Assembly: GCA_902461565.1 (NCBI GenBank)
Contig: CABPYL010000042.1
Span: forward strand, 1 to 26,657
Direction of reading: 5' to 3'
Source: an uncultured Porphyromonadaceae bacterium
GTDB lineage: Bacteria; Bacteroidota; Bacteroidia; Bacteroidales; Muribaculaceae
DNA: 26,657 bases
Shown here: in pieces, positions 7,888 through 15,616 of the stretch
How the letters are laid out: every line of letters begins with the position of its first letter
Position numbering within the stretch: position 1 is the first letter of the stretch
The notes under the pieces: model-generated
The model's input: the letters and a program-made list of their open reading frames with translations, nothing else
What the model was told of the DNA's origin: nothing
The model's database searches: none
Translations under genes and position numbers: made by a program

Positions 7888-9051
7888 ATGCAGAAAATTA
7901 TAGTATTCGACGACGCCGACGTCCGAGCAAATCTCCTCCCAATGACATATACTCGTCCTGTAGGAGATTTGCGCCTGGGAATTACCACAATCGCCGAAAA
8001 ATGGCATAGTTACATTCCCGGCGATTACGGATGGTTGCCCGGAGAGGCATACATGAATGAGTTTTTTCCTTCGCCTGAACCGGATGAAGATACTCTTTAC
8101 GTCGCCGGGCACGTTGTAGCCGATGCAGACGTAGCCAAAGCAGCAACCGCTCTTGCACGCGGTGAAAAACTCACCGACGCCAAGGGTAGACCCATCGCAT
8201 ACCGCGGCTCGAATGCCGACAAAGAGCTACCATACACGGGCGAACTGACCACCGTGGAGCAGCTCTACCACATTTTTCTGAACAACAGCGCTGCAATAAT
8301 AGCCGATTTCCGGGCCATCACCGGCGACCGCGCCTCGCTGACGCTCAGCAACACGAATACTGTGATAGGCAACCCCTCGCTCGTGTTTCTTGAGGAAGGC
8401 GCACGGGTAGAAGGCGCCTTCCTCAACACCACCGCCGGTCCTATATACGTGGGAGCCGACGCTGAGGTGATGGAGGGCAGTATGCTGCGCGGACCGATAG
8501 CTGTATGCACCCATGCCGTTGTGAACATGGGCACCAAGATATATCCCGGCACAACTGTCGGCCCCTGGTGTAAAGTAGGCGGAGAACTGAACAACGTGGT
8601 TATACACTCGTTTTCCAACAAGGCCCACGACGGTTTCCTCGGCAACGCCGTAATCGGGCAGTGGTGCAATATCGGTGCCGGATGCGTAGCGTCCAATCTG
8701 AAAAACGACTATACTCCGATCCGGCTGTGGAACTATCCCAGCGCGCATTTTCTGCGCACAGGGCTTCAGTTCTGCGGCCTGATAATGGGCGACCATTCCA
8801 AAGCAGGCATCAACACCATGTTCAACACCGCCACGGTGCTTGGCGTGGGTGTGAATATCCACGGCTCGGGCTTCCCGCGCAATTTCGTACCGTCGTTCAG
8901 CGAAGGCTCCACTGCAGGCTACACCGACGTGTCCATGACCAAGTTCTTCGAGACCGCACGCCGCATGATGGCACGCCGACACGTGGAGCTTACCCAAGCG
9001 CACGAGCGCATGTTCTACGCCATCCGCGAGGCAGCCGAAGCGTTCAAATAA
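7888..9051 (+). CDS. Bacteroidota-type GlmU: sugar-1-phosphate nucleotidylyltransferase / acetyltransferase-like protein
   Basis: 387 aa. The N-terminal half is the divergent nucleotidyltransferase of this group: DDADVRANLLPMTYTRP then VGDLRLG (residues 8-31), where classical GlmU would have a G-x-G-T-R loop. The C-terminal half (about 150-345) is a left-handed beta-helix of hexapeptide repeats (IYVGADAEVMEGSMLRGPIA, VNMGTKIYPGTTVG, IGQWCNIGAGC). This fits the alternative bacterial GlmU family (TIGR03991-like), thought to make UDP-GlcNAc from glucosamine-1-phosphate for peptidoglycan and lipopolysaccharide in species lacking standard GlmU. The exact reaction is inferred from the family. It is the first gene of a rightward cluster; rbfA follows after 98 bp. 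Confidence 0.88.
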   Translation: MQKIIVFDDADVRANLLPMTYTRPVGDLRLGITTIAEKWHSYIPGDYGWLPGEAYMNEFFPSPEPDEDTLYVAGHVVADADVAKAATALARGEKLTDAKGRPIAYRGSNADKELPYTGELTTVEQLYHIFLNNSAAIIADFRAITGDRASLTLSNTNTVIGNPSLVFLEEGARVEGAFLNTTAGPIYVGADAEVMEGSMLRGPIAVCTHAVVNMGTKIYPGTTVGPWCKVGGELNNVVIHSFSNKAHDGFLGNAVIGQWCNIGAGCVASNLKNDYTPIRLWNYPSAHFLRTGLQFCGLIMGDHSKAGINTMFNTATVLGVGVNIHGSGFPRNFVPSFSEGSTAGYTDVSMTKFFETARRMMARRHVELTQAHERMFYAIREAAEAFK

Positions 9052-9149
9052 CTGAACCTTGCCTCGCCCGGACTTGTTGATTTTGCAAGGGCGCCGTTAT
9101 TCTTGAACGGAAACGGCAGCATCCGAACATTTATATAATTCAAATAATT

Positions 9150-9485
9150 ATGGAAAGTACACGTCAGGCAAAAATATCACGTCTGCTTCAGAAGGAACTG
9201 AGCGAAATCTTCCGTCAGCAAACCGCCAAAACACACGGCATAATAGTATCCGTGAGCGCCGTACGCACGTCGCCGGATCTATCTGTAGCCAAGGTTTATC
9301 TCTCCATCTTCCCCTCGGACAAGAGCAAGGATATGCTTGCCAATATCGAGGCGTCGGCAAAGACCGTCCGCTACGAACTGGCACAGAAGGTACGTTTCCA
9401 GCTCCGAAAGGTACCCGAGCTGCAGTTCTATATCGACGATTCTCTCGATTACATCGAAAACATCGACAACCTGCTGAAACAATAG
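9150..9485 (+). CDS. rbfA: Ribosome-binding factor A
   Basis: 111 aa, the usual RbfA length. It starts with MESTRQAKISRLLQKELSEI, the conserved first helix, and includes VSAVRTSPDLSVAKVYLSIF, the KH-like beta-alpha core, then LRKVPELQFYIDDSLDYI near the C-terminus. RbfA binds the 30S subunit near the 5' end of 16S rRNA and is needed for late maturation and cold adaptation. The 98-bp space upstream shows only weak 6-bp inverted repeats and no clear promoter, so read-through from the glmU-like gene is likely. The next gene begins 7 bp after its stop. Confidence 0.95.
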   Translation: MESTRQAKISRLLQKELSEIFRQQTAKTHGIIVSVSAVRTSPDLSVAKVYLSIFPSDKSKDMLANIEASAKTVRYELAQKVRFQLRKVPELQFYIDDSLDYIENIDNLLKQ

Positions 9486-9492
9486 GCCCTAA

Positions 9493-10725
9493 ATGCTTGC
9501 CACGCGCATAGCCCTGCGCTACCTGTTCGCCAAAAAATCACACAAGGCGGTAAATGTAATCTCTGTTATCTCTATGGCCGGCGTGGCCGTGGCGACAATG
9601 GCGATTGTTGTGGTGCTGTCTGTTTTCAACGGCTTCACCGATCTGGCAAGCAGACACCTCTCCCTTATAGATCCTGACGTAAAGATTTTACCCGCCACGG
9701 GAAAGGTTTTCCATGCCGCCGACAGCCTGCGAAGCATCGTTGAGACGCACCCTGGCGTGGAAGCGGCAATGATTACAATTCAGGAACGCGGACTACTAAC
9801 AGCTGGAGATATTCAGAAACCAGTAGTGTTCAAGGGTATAGACGCTGCCGAAGCACCCGAAGTGCTCGATATGGAAGGCCTTATTATCGACGGTTCGTTT
9901 GAAGACGGCACCAACATTCCCGGTAACGTTTCCGGAGCGCAGATAGCAGTTGGTGTGGCGCTGGACATGTCGTTGCGCCCGTCCATGTACCGCGCCGCCG
10001 AACTGTATATCCCCAGGCGCACCGGTCGCATAAATCCCGCCAACCCGGCAGCGGCGTACTACACACTGCCCCTGGCTGTTACCGGGGTGTTTCGCGTAGA
10101 CCAGCCGGAATATGACTCCGACTTTATCTTCATACCGCTGTCCGACGCCCGTGATATACTGGAATACGGAGGTGAAGATGTTGCCGGAGCCATAGAAATA
10201 CGCACCAAGGCAGGCACAGATGCAGGACGTCTGAGCGGCGAACTGCAGAGGCAACTTGGCAACAGTTTTCAGGTACTCACGCGCGAACAGCAACAGGCCG
10301 AGACATTCCGCATGATTGCCGTTGAGAAATGGGTAACATTCCTCATGCTTGTTTTCATTCTCCTGGTAGCCTCGTTCAACATAATATCCACGCTGAGCCT
10401 TCTCGTTATAGAGAAACGCGACAACATGGAAACCCTGCGCGCATTGGGCGCTCAGCGCAGCCTTGTACGCAACATTTTCATCGTCGAGGGATGGCTTATA
10501 ACCATCTTCGGCGGAATAATTGGCACAGCGGCGGGCATACTTCTTTCATTGGCGCAGCAACACTTCGGAATAATAAAACTTGCAGCCGATCCGTCGGCGC
10601 TGACAATCGACGTATACCCCGTACGCCTCGAATGGGGCGACGTGGCCCTCGTGCTGGCAGCTGTTGTCCTTACTGGCTTTGCCATAGCACAGATTTCAAG
10701 GTTCTTCACACGCAAAATTCAATAA
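9493..10725 (+). CDS. ABC transporter permease, LolC/E (FtsX/MacB) type
   Basis: 410 aa. N-terminal MLATRIALRYLFAKKSHKAV and a first membrane segment (about 20-45, ISVISMAGVAVATMAIVVVL) precede a periplasmic domain (about 50-270). Three membrane segments close the protein: about 278-302 (VTFLMLVFILLVASFNIIST), 325-350 and 380-400. LVIEKRDNMETLRALGA is the conserved cytoplasmic coupling stretch of FtsX-like permeases. In the LolCDE system such a subunit extracts lipoproteins from the inner membrane for transfer to the outer membrane. No ATPase (LolD) gene is adjacent, so its partner must be encoded elsewhere. Tight spacing (7 bp after rbfA, 2 bp before the radical SAM gene) indicates one operon. 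LolC/E versus another MacB-like function cannot be settled here. Confidence 0.88.
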   Translation: MLATRIALRYLFAKKSHKAVNVISVISMAGVAVATMAIVVVLSVFNGFTDLASRHLSLIDPDVKILPATGKVFHAADSLRSIVETHPGVEAAMITIQERGLLTAGDIQKPVVFKGIDAAEAPEVLDMEGLIIDGSFEDGTNIPGNVSGAQIAVGVALDMSLRPSMYRAAELYIPRRTGRINPANPAAAYYTLPLAVTGVFRVDQPEYDSDFIFIPLSDARDILEYGGEDVAGAIEIRTKAGTDAGRLSGELQRQLGNSFQVLTREQQQAETFRMIAVEKWVTFLMLVFILLVASFNIISTLSLLVIEKRDNMETLRALGAQRSLVRNIFIVEGWLITIFGGIIGTAAGILLSLAQQHFGIIKLAADPSALTIDVYPVRLEWGDVALVLAAVVLTGFAIAQISRFFTRKIQ

Positions 10726-10727
10726 CA

Positions 10728-11507
10728 ATGCAACGAGTTCTTTTCCATTCAACCATTTTCGGACCCATTCATTCGCGCCGCTTAGGAACGTCACTCGGCA
10801 TCAACCTTATGCCGAACGACGGCAAAATATGTTCTTTCGACTGCCTGTACTGCGAGGCCGGATACAACGCCCAGGGCGCAGGAACAACGGGAATAGCCAC
10901 GAGAGAGAGCGTGCGCGACAGCCTGGAAAAGAAACTCGCCCAGATGAAAGCTGTCGGTGCTCCGCTGGACGTTATCACATTCTCAGGCAACGGCGAGCCT
11001 ACGCTGCATCCCGATTTCGAAGGCGTGATAGACGATACCATAGCGCTGCGCGACAAATATTACCCGAATGTGAAGATAAGCGTACTCACAAACGCCACAC
11101 GTCTTGCCGACACAGCTGTGGATGCGGCCCTACGCAAAGTCGACAATAACATAATGAAACTGGACAGCGCTGTCGCCGCTACAGTAGCGCTTATGGACCG
11201 TCCTGCACCCGGCTACGACCTTACCAGGACCATTGAACGCATAGCATCGTTCGGCAGACAGGGAATCGTACAGACAATGATTACCCGCGGGTCGCACGAC
11301 GGCCAGATAATAGACAACAGCACTGAGACCGAGATATCGGCACTTATCGAGGCGTACAAAAAGATTATGCCCGGCGAGATAATGCTGTATACCGTAGATC
11401 GTCCCACCCCCGAAATATCGCTGTGCCGTGTACCGATGACCGAGCTCGAGGCCATAGCCGACCGCATACGCCGCGAAACCGGCATTCACGTACAAGTATC
11501 CGCCTGA
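10728..11507 (+). CDS. Radical SAM protein, TYW1-like (COG0731 type)
   Basis: 259 aa from the ATG at 10728, 2 bp after the permease stop. The frame stays open further upstream, but that part lies inside the permease gene and has no family resemblance. The 4Fe-4S motif is C35-x3-C39-x2-C42 (CSFDCLYCE), followed by the glycine-rich SAM-binding stretch VITFSGNGEPTLHP (about 84-97) and ISVLTNATRL. The opening FGPIHSRRLGTSLGINLMP is typical of the group related to the wyosine-base enzyme TYW1. The bacterial role is not known. The neighbouring tRNA and ribosome genes (mnmG, ybeY, rbfA) make an RNA-modification role plausible, but that is inference. Confidence 0.85.
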   Translation: MQRVLFHSTIFGPIHSRRLGTSLGINLMPNDGKICSFDCLYCEAGYNAQGAGTTGIATRESVRDSLEKKLAQMKAVGAPLDVITFSGNGEPTLHPDFEGVIDDTIALRDKYYPNVKISVLTNATRLADTAVDAALRKVDNNIMKLDSAVAATVALMDRPAPGYDLTRTIERIASFGRQGIVQTMITRGSHDGQIIDNSTETEISALIEAYKKIMPGEIMLYTVDRPTPEISLCRVPMTELEAIADRIRRETGIHVQVSA

Positions 11508-11513
11508 CGCGCC

Positions 11514-12311
11514 ATGCAGCCCTCTCTCTCCGAAATAGCCATAGCCCTCGGACTGACACTGGTGGCCGGTCTTGCCACTGGTCTGGGTGGTTTGATAACA
11601 CTTTTTACACGCCACGACAACACCCGCGTCCTTGCTTTCGCAATGGGCCTTTCTGCTGGTGTCATGACTTACATTTCCTTTATGGAACTGTTGCCGGAAG
11701 CTATGGCAAACTTCGGAAGTGGCAGCAGAGGAGAGGCATTCGCGCTGCTCGCGTTCTTTGCGGGCATAGCCCTGATAGCCATTATCGACAAGCTTGTGCC
11801 CGAGGACGAGAATCCCCACGAAGCGCACACACTCGCCGAACTTTCCAAGCCCGGTAATCACCACCTTCGGCGCACGGGCGCCATGCTGGCCCTCGCGATA
11901 GGCATCCACAACTTTCCGGAGGGTATGGCTACGTTCGTTTCGGTACTCGACGGCGGTATGGAATTAGCGCTGCCCATCGTCATTGCCATCGCCATCCACA
12001 ACATCCCCGAAGGCATAGCCGTATTTGTGCCCATATATCAATCTACAGGCGACAAACGCAAGGCAATGAGGTATACCTTCGTCTCGGGCCTTTCCGAGCC
12101 TGCAGGAGCGCTGGCAGGCGCCCTGTTCCTGCTTCCATTCTGGTCGCCGGCTGTCAACGCCGCCTGTCTGGCCGCTGTAGCCGGAATAATGGTTTACATT
12201 TCTTTCGACGAACTGCTTCCCGGCGCCGAACGCCACGGCCATCACCATCACGCCCTTGCAGGCGTTATCACCGGTCTGGCTCTGATGGCAATCTCGCTGC
12301 TTGTGTTATAG
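11514..12311 (+). CDS. zupT: ZIP-family divalent metal transporter, ZupT-like
   Basis: 265 aa, standard ZupT length, with about eight hydrophobic segments. Two membrane helices carry the metal-site signatures HNFPEG (132-137) and HNIPEG (162-167), and MELLPEA near 57 and DELLPGA near the C-terminus are also conserved. A histidine-rich patch (GHHHH) sits before the last helix. ZupT imports zinc and other divalent metals such as iron, cobalt and manganese across the inner membrane. It follows the radical SAM gene by 6 bp and probably ends this operon. An imperfect AT-rich hairpin (12310-12332) overlaps the stop but lacks a T-run. Confidence 0.92.
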   Translation: MQPSLSEIAIALGLTLVAGLATGLGGLITLFTRHDNTRVLAFAMGLSAGVMTYISFMELLPEAMANFGSGSRGEAFALLAFFAGIALIAIIDKLVPEDENPHEAHTLAELSKPGNHHLRRTGAMLALAIGIHNFPEGMATFVSVLDGGMELALPIVIAIAIHNIPEGIAVFVPIYQSTGDKRKAMRYTFVSGLSEPAGALAGALFLLPFWSPAVNAACLAAVAGIMVYISFDELLPGAERHGHHHHALAGVITGLALMAISLLVL

Positions 12312-12363
12312 CTACTTTTAGCTAAAATAGCTGAATAATAGTTACTGTTTCGGCGATTTTCAC

Positions 12364-12371
12364 TAAATTTG
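12364..12371 (+). promoter_or_regulatory. -7 promoter element for ybeY-mnmG
   Basis: TAAATTTG matches the Bacteroidota -7 consensus and lies 18 bp before the ybeY ATG at 12390. No clear -33 TTTG is present at the expected distance, so the call rests on the -7 box and its position. Confidence 0.45.
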
Positions 12372-12389
12372 CAATTCAATTTCGATGCT

Positions 12390-12818
12390 ATGAAACCTCA
12401 GATACAATGGTTATCATCGGGCGTCGAACGTCCGGCCCTTGATTATCAACTACTTGAGCAGTGGATTGCCCAAGTGGCGCAATCACACAACCGTATCGCC
12501 TACACGCTCAACTATGTTTTCTGCAACGACGAAGAAATACTCCGTGTAAACCAGCAATTCCTTGACCACGACTATTTTACGGATATCATCACGTTCGATA
12601 CATGCAGAGGCGCGCTTCTGCGGGGCGACATTTATATTTCTCTCGATACCGTGGCCAGCAACGCCGCGTTGTTAGGCACTGATCCCCGTCGTGAACTTCT
12701 GCGCGTGATAATTCATGGCGTGTTGCACCTATGTGGCATAAACGACAAGGGCCCCGGCGAACGAGAGATAATGGAAGCCGCGGAAAATCAGGCTCTTGAA
12801 TTATTCGACCGTCTTTAA
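12390..12818 (+). CDS. ybeY: Endoribonuclease YbeY
   Basis: 142 aa from the ATG at 12390. A TTG in frame at 12369 is rejected because it lies inside the -7 promoter box. The UPF0054 hallmark is present as IIHGVLHLCGINDK (107-120), with zinc ligands H109 and H113. The position of the third histidine holds D119; from memory, other Bacteroidota YbeY proteins also have Asp there. FTDIITFD (63-70) is the other conserved stretch. YbeY acts in 16S rRNA 3'-end maturation and 70S ribosome quality control. mnmG starts 9 bp after its stop, so the two are co-transcribed. Confidence 0.92.
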   Translation: MKPQIQWLSSGVERPALDYQLLEQWIAQVAQSHNRIAYTLNYVFCNDEEILRVNQQFLDHDYFTDIITFDTCRGALLRGDIYISLDTVASNAALLGTDPRRELLRVIIHGVLHLCGINDKGPGEREIMEAAENQALELFDRL

Positions 12819-12827
12819 TTAATACAA

Positions 12828-14708
12828 ATGGTTTTCGATTACGATGTTATTGTTGTCGGCGCCGGTCATGCCGGCTGCGAAGCTGCCCATGCAGCAGCAA
12901 CTATCGGCGCACGCACACTTCTCATAACAATAGACATGCACAAGATTGCCCAGATGAGCTGCAACCCGGCCGTGGGCGGCATTGCCAAAGGGCAGATTGT
13001 TCGTGAAATCGATGCTCTCGGGGGCATGATGGGAATCATCACCGACGCCACCGCCATCCAGTTCCGGATGCTCAACCGCAGCAAGGGTCCTGCAATGTGG
13101 AGCCCGCGCGCCCAGTCGGACCGTACGAAGTTCTCCAACCTGTGGCGCGAGACACTCGAGAATACGCCAAATTTAGAAATGTGGCAGGGCAGCGTAGTGC
13201 AATTGGTATTCGATGAGAATGGGATGCTGAGCGGTGTGCTCACCGACGAAGGCGCAAAATTCAACGCCCGCAAGATCGTACTTACAAACGGCACGTTCCT
13301 GAACGGACTGATGCACATTGGCCGCTGCAAGATAGAAGGCGGACGAATCGCCGAACCGGCATCACACGGACTGACGGAACAGCTTGCAGAGATAGGTTTC
13401 GCCACAGCGCGCATGAAAACAGGCACGCCCCCGAGAATCGACGGTCGCACCGTAAATTTCGCCCTTGCCCGTCCGCAGGCCGGCGAAGATGTTTCGCATC
13501 TGTTCAGCTACCTGCCCGAATCGCACACAACGCTACGCCAGCGCGAATGTTACACGGTTTACACCAACACCGAGACGTGTGCCATACTGCGCGACGGTCT
13601 CCCGGACTCGCCCCTGTACAACGGACAGATCCAGAGCATAGGCCCGCGCTATTGCCCGTCCATAGAAACCAAAATCGTTACCTTCGCCGACAAAACGGAA
13701 CATCAGTTGTTCTTGGAGCCAGAAGGCGAGACAACGCAGGAATACTACCTGAACGGTTTCTCGTCGTCGATGCCACTGGATGTGCAGATACGTGCCATGT
13801 CCACAATCCCTGCACTTAAAGATGCCTGCATCTACAGGCCGGGATACGCGATTGAATACGATTTCTTCGATCCCACTCAGCTGTACCATACACTCGAGAC
13901 GCGCCTTGTATCGGGCTTGTATTTCGCAGGCCAGATAAACGGCACCACCGGTTACGAGGAAGCCGCCGGGCAGGGTCTTGTTGCAGGAGCGAACGCTGCG
14001 CTCGCCGCGCTGGGCAAAGAACAGTTCACCATCGGGCGAGACCAGGCATACATCGGCGTACTAATCGACGACCTGATTACAAAAGGCGTGGACGAGCCAT
14101 ACCGCATGTTCACCTCGCGCGCAGAGTACCGCATATTGCTACGGCAGGACGACGCCGACATGCGCCTCACTCCCATAGGTTATAGAATCGGATTGGCCGA
14201 CGAGCGACGCTTCCGGCTGATGGAAGAAAAACGCGCGTTGCGCGATGGCCTGATAAACCTTGCCGACACACTCACAGTACACCCCGCGCAAGTGGAAAAA
14301 CTGATGGAGGAAGCTGAGACCACACCATTGCGGCAGGGAACAAAACTCGCCGACCTGATACAACGTCCGCAACTCGATATTGCCAGACTCGCGCCATACG
14401 TGCCGCAGCTTCAGCAGATACTCGACGAACTACCGGCTGACCGACGCCACGAAATTGCAGAGGCAGCAGAGATTCTCATCAAATACCGTGGCTATATTGC
14501 GCGCGAACAGCTTGTGGCTGATAAACTGCGTCGTCTCGAAGATGTACGCTTGCCTCAAAGCATGGATTACACTTCTATAAAAGCCATTTCCACAGAAGGA
14601 CGTCAGAAGCTCGAGCGCCGCCGTCCGGCTACAGTAGGCGAGGCCTCCCGAATCCCTGGAATCTCGCCAAGCGATGTAAACATCCTTCTTCTCCTGCTTA
14701 ACAGATAA
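12828..14708 (+). CDS. mnmG: tRNA uridine-5-carboxymethylaminomethyl modification enzyme MnmG (GidA)
   Basis: 626 aa, full length. The FAD-binding Rossmann motif is VVGAGHAGCEAA (about 9-20). Further hallmarks are MSCNPAVGGIAKGQ, LNRSKGPAMWSPRAQSDR, MKTGTPPRIDGRT and GQINGTTGYEEAAGQG. The C-terminal helical domain that binds MnmE and tRNA ends with the conserved ISTEGRQKLERRRPATVGEASRIPG region (split over about 586-612). With MnmE it forms the cmnm5 group at wobble uridine 34. It is co-transcribed with ybeY. A parS-like palindrome begins one base after its stop, in keeping with the frequent location of gidA near the replication origin. Confidence 0.97.
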   Translation: MVFDYDVIVVGAGHAGCEAAHAAATIGARTLLITIDMHKIAQMSCNPAVGGIAKGQIVREIDALGGMMGIITDATAIQFRMLNRSKGPAMWSPRAQSDRTKFSNLWRETLENTPNLEMWQGSVVQLVFDENGMLSGVLTDEGAKFNARKIVLTNGTFLNGLMHIGRCKIEGGRIAEPASHGLTEQLAEIGFATARMKTGTPPRIDGRTVNFALARPQAGEDVSHLFSYLPESHTTLRQRECYTVYTNTETCAILRDGLPDSPLYNGQIQSIGPRYCPSIETKIVTFADKTEHQLFLEPEGETTQEYYLNGFSSSMPLDVQIRAMSTIPALKDACIYRPGYAIEYDFFDPTQLYHTLETRLVSGLYFAGQINGTTGYEEAAGQGLVAGANAALAALGKEQFTIGRDQAYIGVLIDDLITKGVDEPYRMFTSRAEYRILLRQDDADMRLTPIGYRIGLADERRFRLMEEKRALRDGLINLADTLTVHPAQVEKLMEEAETTPLRQGTKLADLIQRPQLDIARLAPYVPQLQQILDELPADRRHEIAEAAEILIKYRGYIAREQLVADKLRRLEDVRLPQSMDYTSIKAISTEGRQKLERRRPATVGEASRIPGISPSDVNILLLLLNR

Positions 14709-14726
14709 TTGTTCCACGTGAAACAA
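14709..14726. promoter_or_regulatory. parS: parS-like ParB-binding palindrome
   Basis: TGTTCCACGTGAAACA (14710-14725) matches the widespread parS consensus TGTTNCACGTGAAACA at every defined position, and flanking T/A extends it to 18 bp. It is in the 67-bp space between mnmG and apt, not in a coding region. ParB bound at such sites organises and segregates the origin region. No other match was noticed; two other CACGTG cores (8980, 19515) lack the flanking arms. Confidence 0.8.
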
Positions 14727-14775
14727 TTTCAATCCAAATTTTAGAATATCAATAACTTAAAACAATACCATCATC

Positions 14776-15294
14776 ATGGAGTACGTAAAATCAATAATTC
14801 GCGACGTGCCCGATTTCCCCGCCCCAGGCATCCTGTTCAAAGACCTGACAACGGCTTTCAAGGACGCACGCGCTCTAAACGTAATTGGCAGCGAACTGTC
14901 GAAACTATACAAAGACAAAGGGATCACAAAAGTAGTAGGAATAGAATCGCGCGGTTTCATCGGTGGCTCGATAATGGCATACGAACTCGGCGCAGGTTTT
15001 GTTCCCGCCCGTAAACCCGGCAAGCTACCCGCTGATGTAATCCGTCAGGAATACAAAAAAGAATATGGTGTAGATGTTATCGAGATGCACAGCGACGCTA
15101 TCACATCCGACGATATCGTTGTAATCCACGACGACGTTCTGGCCACCGGCGGAACAATGGCTGCAGCGGTAGAACTGGTGCGTTCGATGAATCCCAAGAA
15201 AATCTACGTAAACTTTATCATCGAACTTGAAGCCCTGCACGGTCGCGAACATCTCCCGGAAGACATAGAAGTTACTTCGCTGATTACATATTGA
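14776..15294 (+). CDS. apt: Adenine phosphoribosyltransferase
   Basis: 172 aa, typical Apt length. It has IRDVPDFPAPGILFKDLT (8-25), the conserved N-terminal region; IESRGFIGG (56-64); the flexible loop with VPARKPGKLP (76-85); and the PRPP-binding motif VVIHDDVLATGGT (115-127). The enzyme salvages adenine to AMP using PRPP in the cytoplasm. It follows mnmG by 67 bp, with parS in the gap and no clear promoter of its own. A hairpin terminator follows its stop. Confidence 0.96.
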   Translation: MEYVKSIIRDVPDFPAPGILFKDLTTAFKDARALNVIGSELSKLYKDKGITKVVGIESRGFIGGSIMAYELGAGFVPARKPGKLPADVIRQEYKKEYGVDVIEMHSDAITSDDIVVIHDDVLATGGTMAAAVELVRSMNPKKIYVNFIIELEALHGREHLPEDIEVTSLITY

Positions 15295-15325
15295 ACAACA
15301 AATTCAAGACACTGATATATTATAT

Positions 15326-15360
15326 AGCAGGGGCGCCCTCACGGTCGCCCCTGCTTTCGC
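15326..15360 (+). terminator. Terminator of the mnmG-apt region
   Basis: Perfect 10-bp GC-rich stem AGCAGGGGCG / CGCCCCTGCT (15326-15335 with 15346-15355), a 10-nt loop, then TTCGCAATTT. The T-run is short, but the hairpin is strong and lies 31 bp after the apt stop. Confidence 0.7.
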
Positions 15361-15616
15361 AATTTGAATCCATTGATAAATGTAGCATCAAAGGTTTCAG
15401 TAAAACTATTGCTCTGTCTAAAGGGAATCGAAACTAATAATGCAAAATTACACACTAATTTCTCAATAAAAAGCACGAAATCACGGATAATAATACCAAT
15501 TTTACAGAATCCGCGATGCGATGGACGTGCTTGCAAAACTGCTATGCTCTACTCCACCGGTAACGAACCAACAACAGAGAAGCAATATTTTTCCGTTAGT
15601 CTATATCCGGCGATCA
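15361..15616. other. Gap between convergent apt and sbcC
   Basis: 256 bp after the apt terminator and before the sbcC stop. It is AT-rich with weak open frames on both strands (for example 15364-15636 plus and 15339-15536 minus) whose translations look random. No terminator with a T-run is visible for sbcC on the minus strand. I see no RNA gene or repeat. Confidence 0.5.

Noticed and set aside
8980..8985. CACGTG core (also at 19515-19520) as further parS sites
   Set aside because: The flanking TGTTN and AAACA arms are absent and both lie inside coding sequence.
8227..9003. 258-codon minus-strand open frame opposite the glmU-like gene
   Set aside because: Antisense to a clear hexapeptide-repeat protein; its composition is rich in His, Gly, Cys and Val with no domain.
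10329..10727. N-terminal extension of the radical SAM frame
   Set aside because: The frame is open upstream, but it lies entirely within the permease gene in another frame and has no family similarity. The ATG at 10728 gives the normal radical SAM start.
12369..12389. TTG start for ybeY, seven codons earlier
   Set aside because: The TTG is part of the TAAATTTG promoter box, and the family's N-terminus fits the ATG at 12390.
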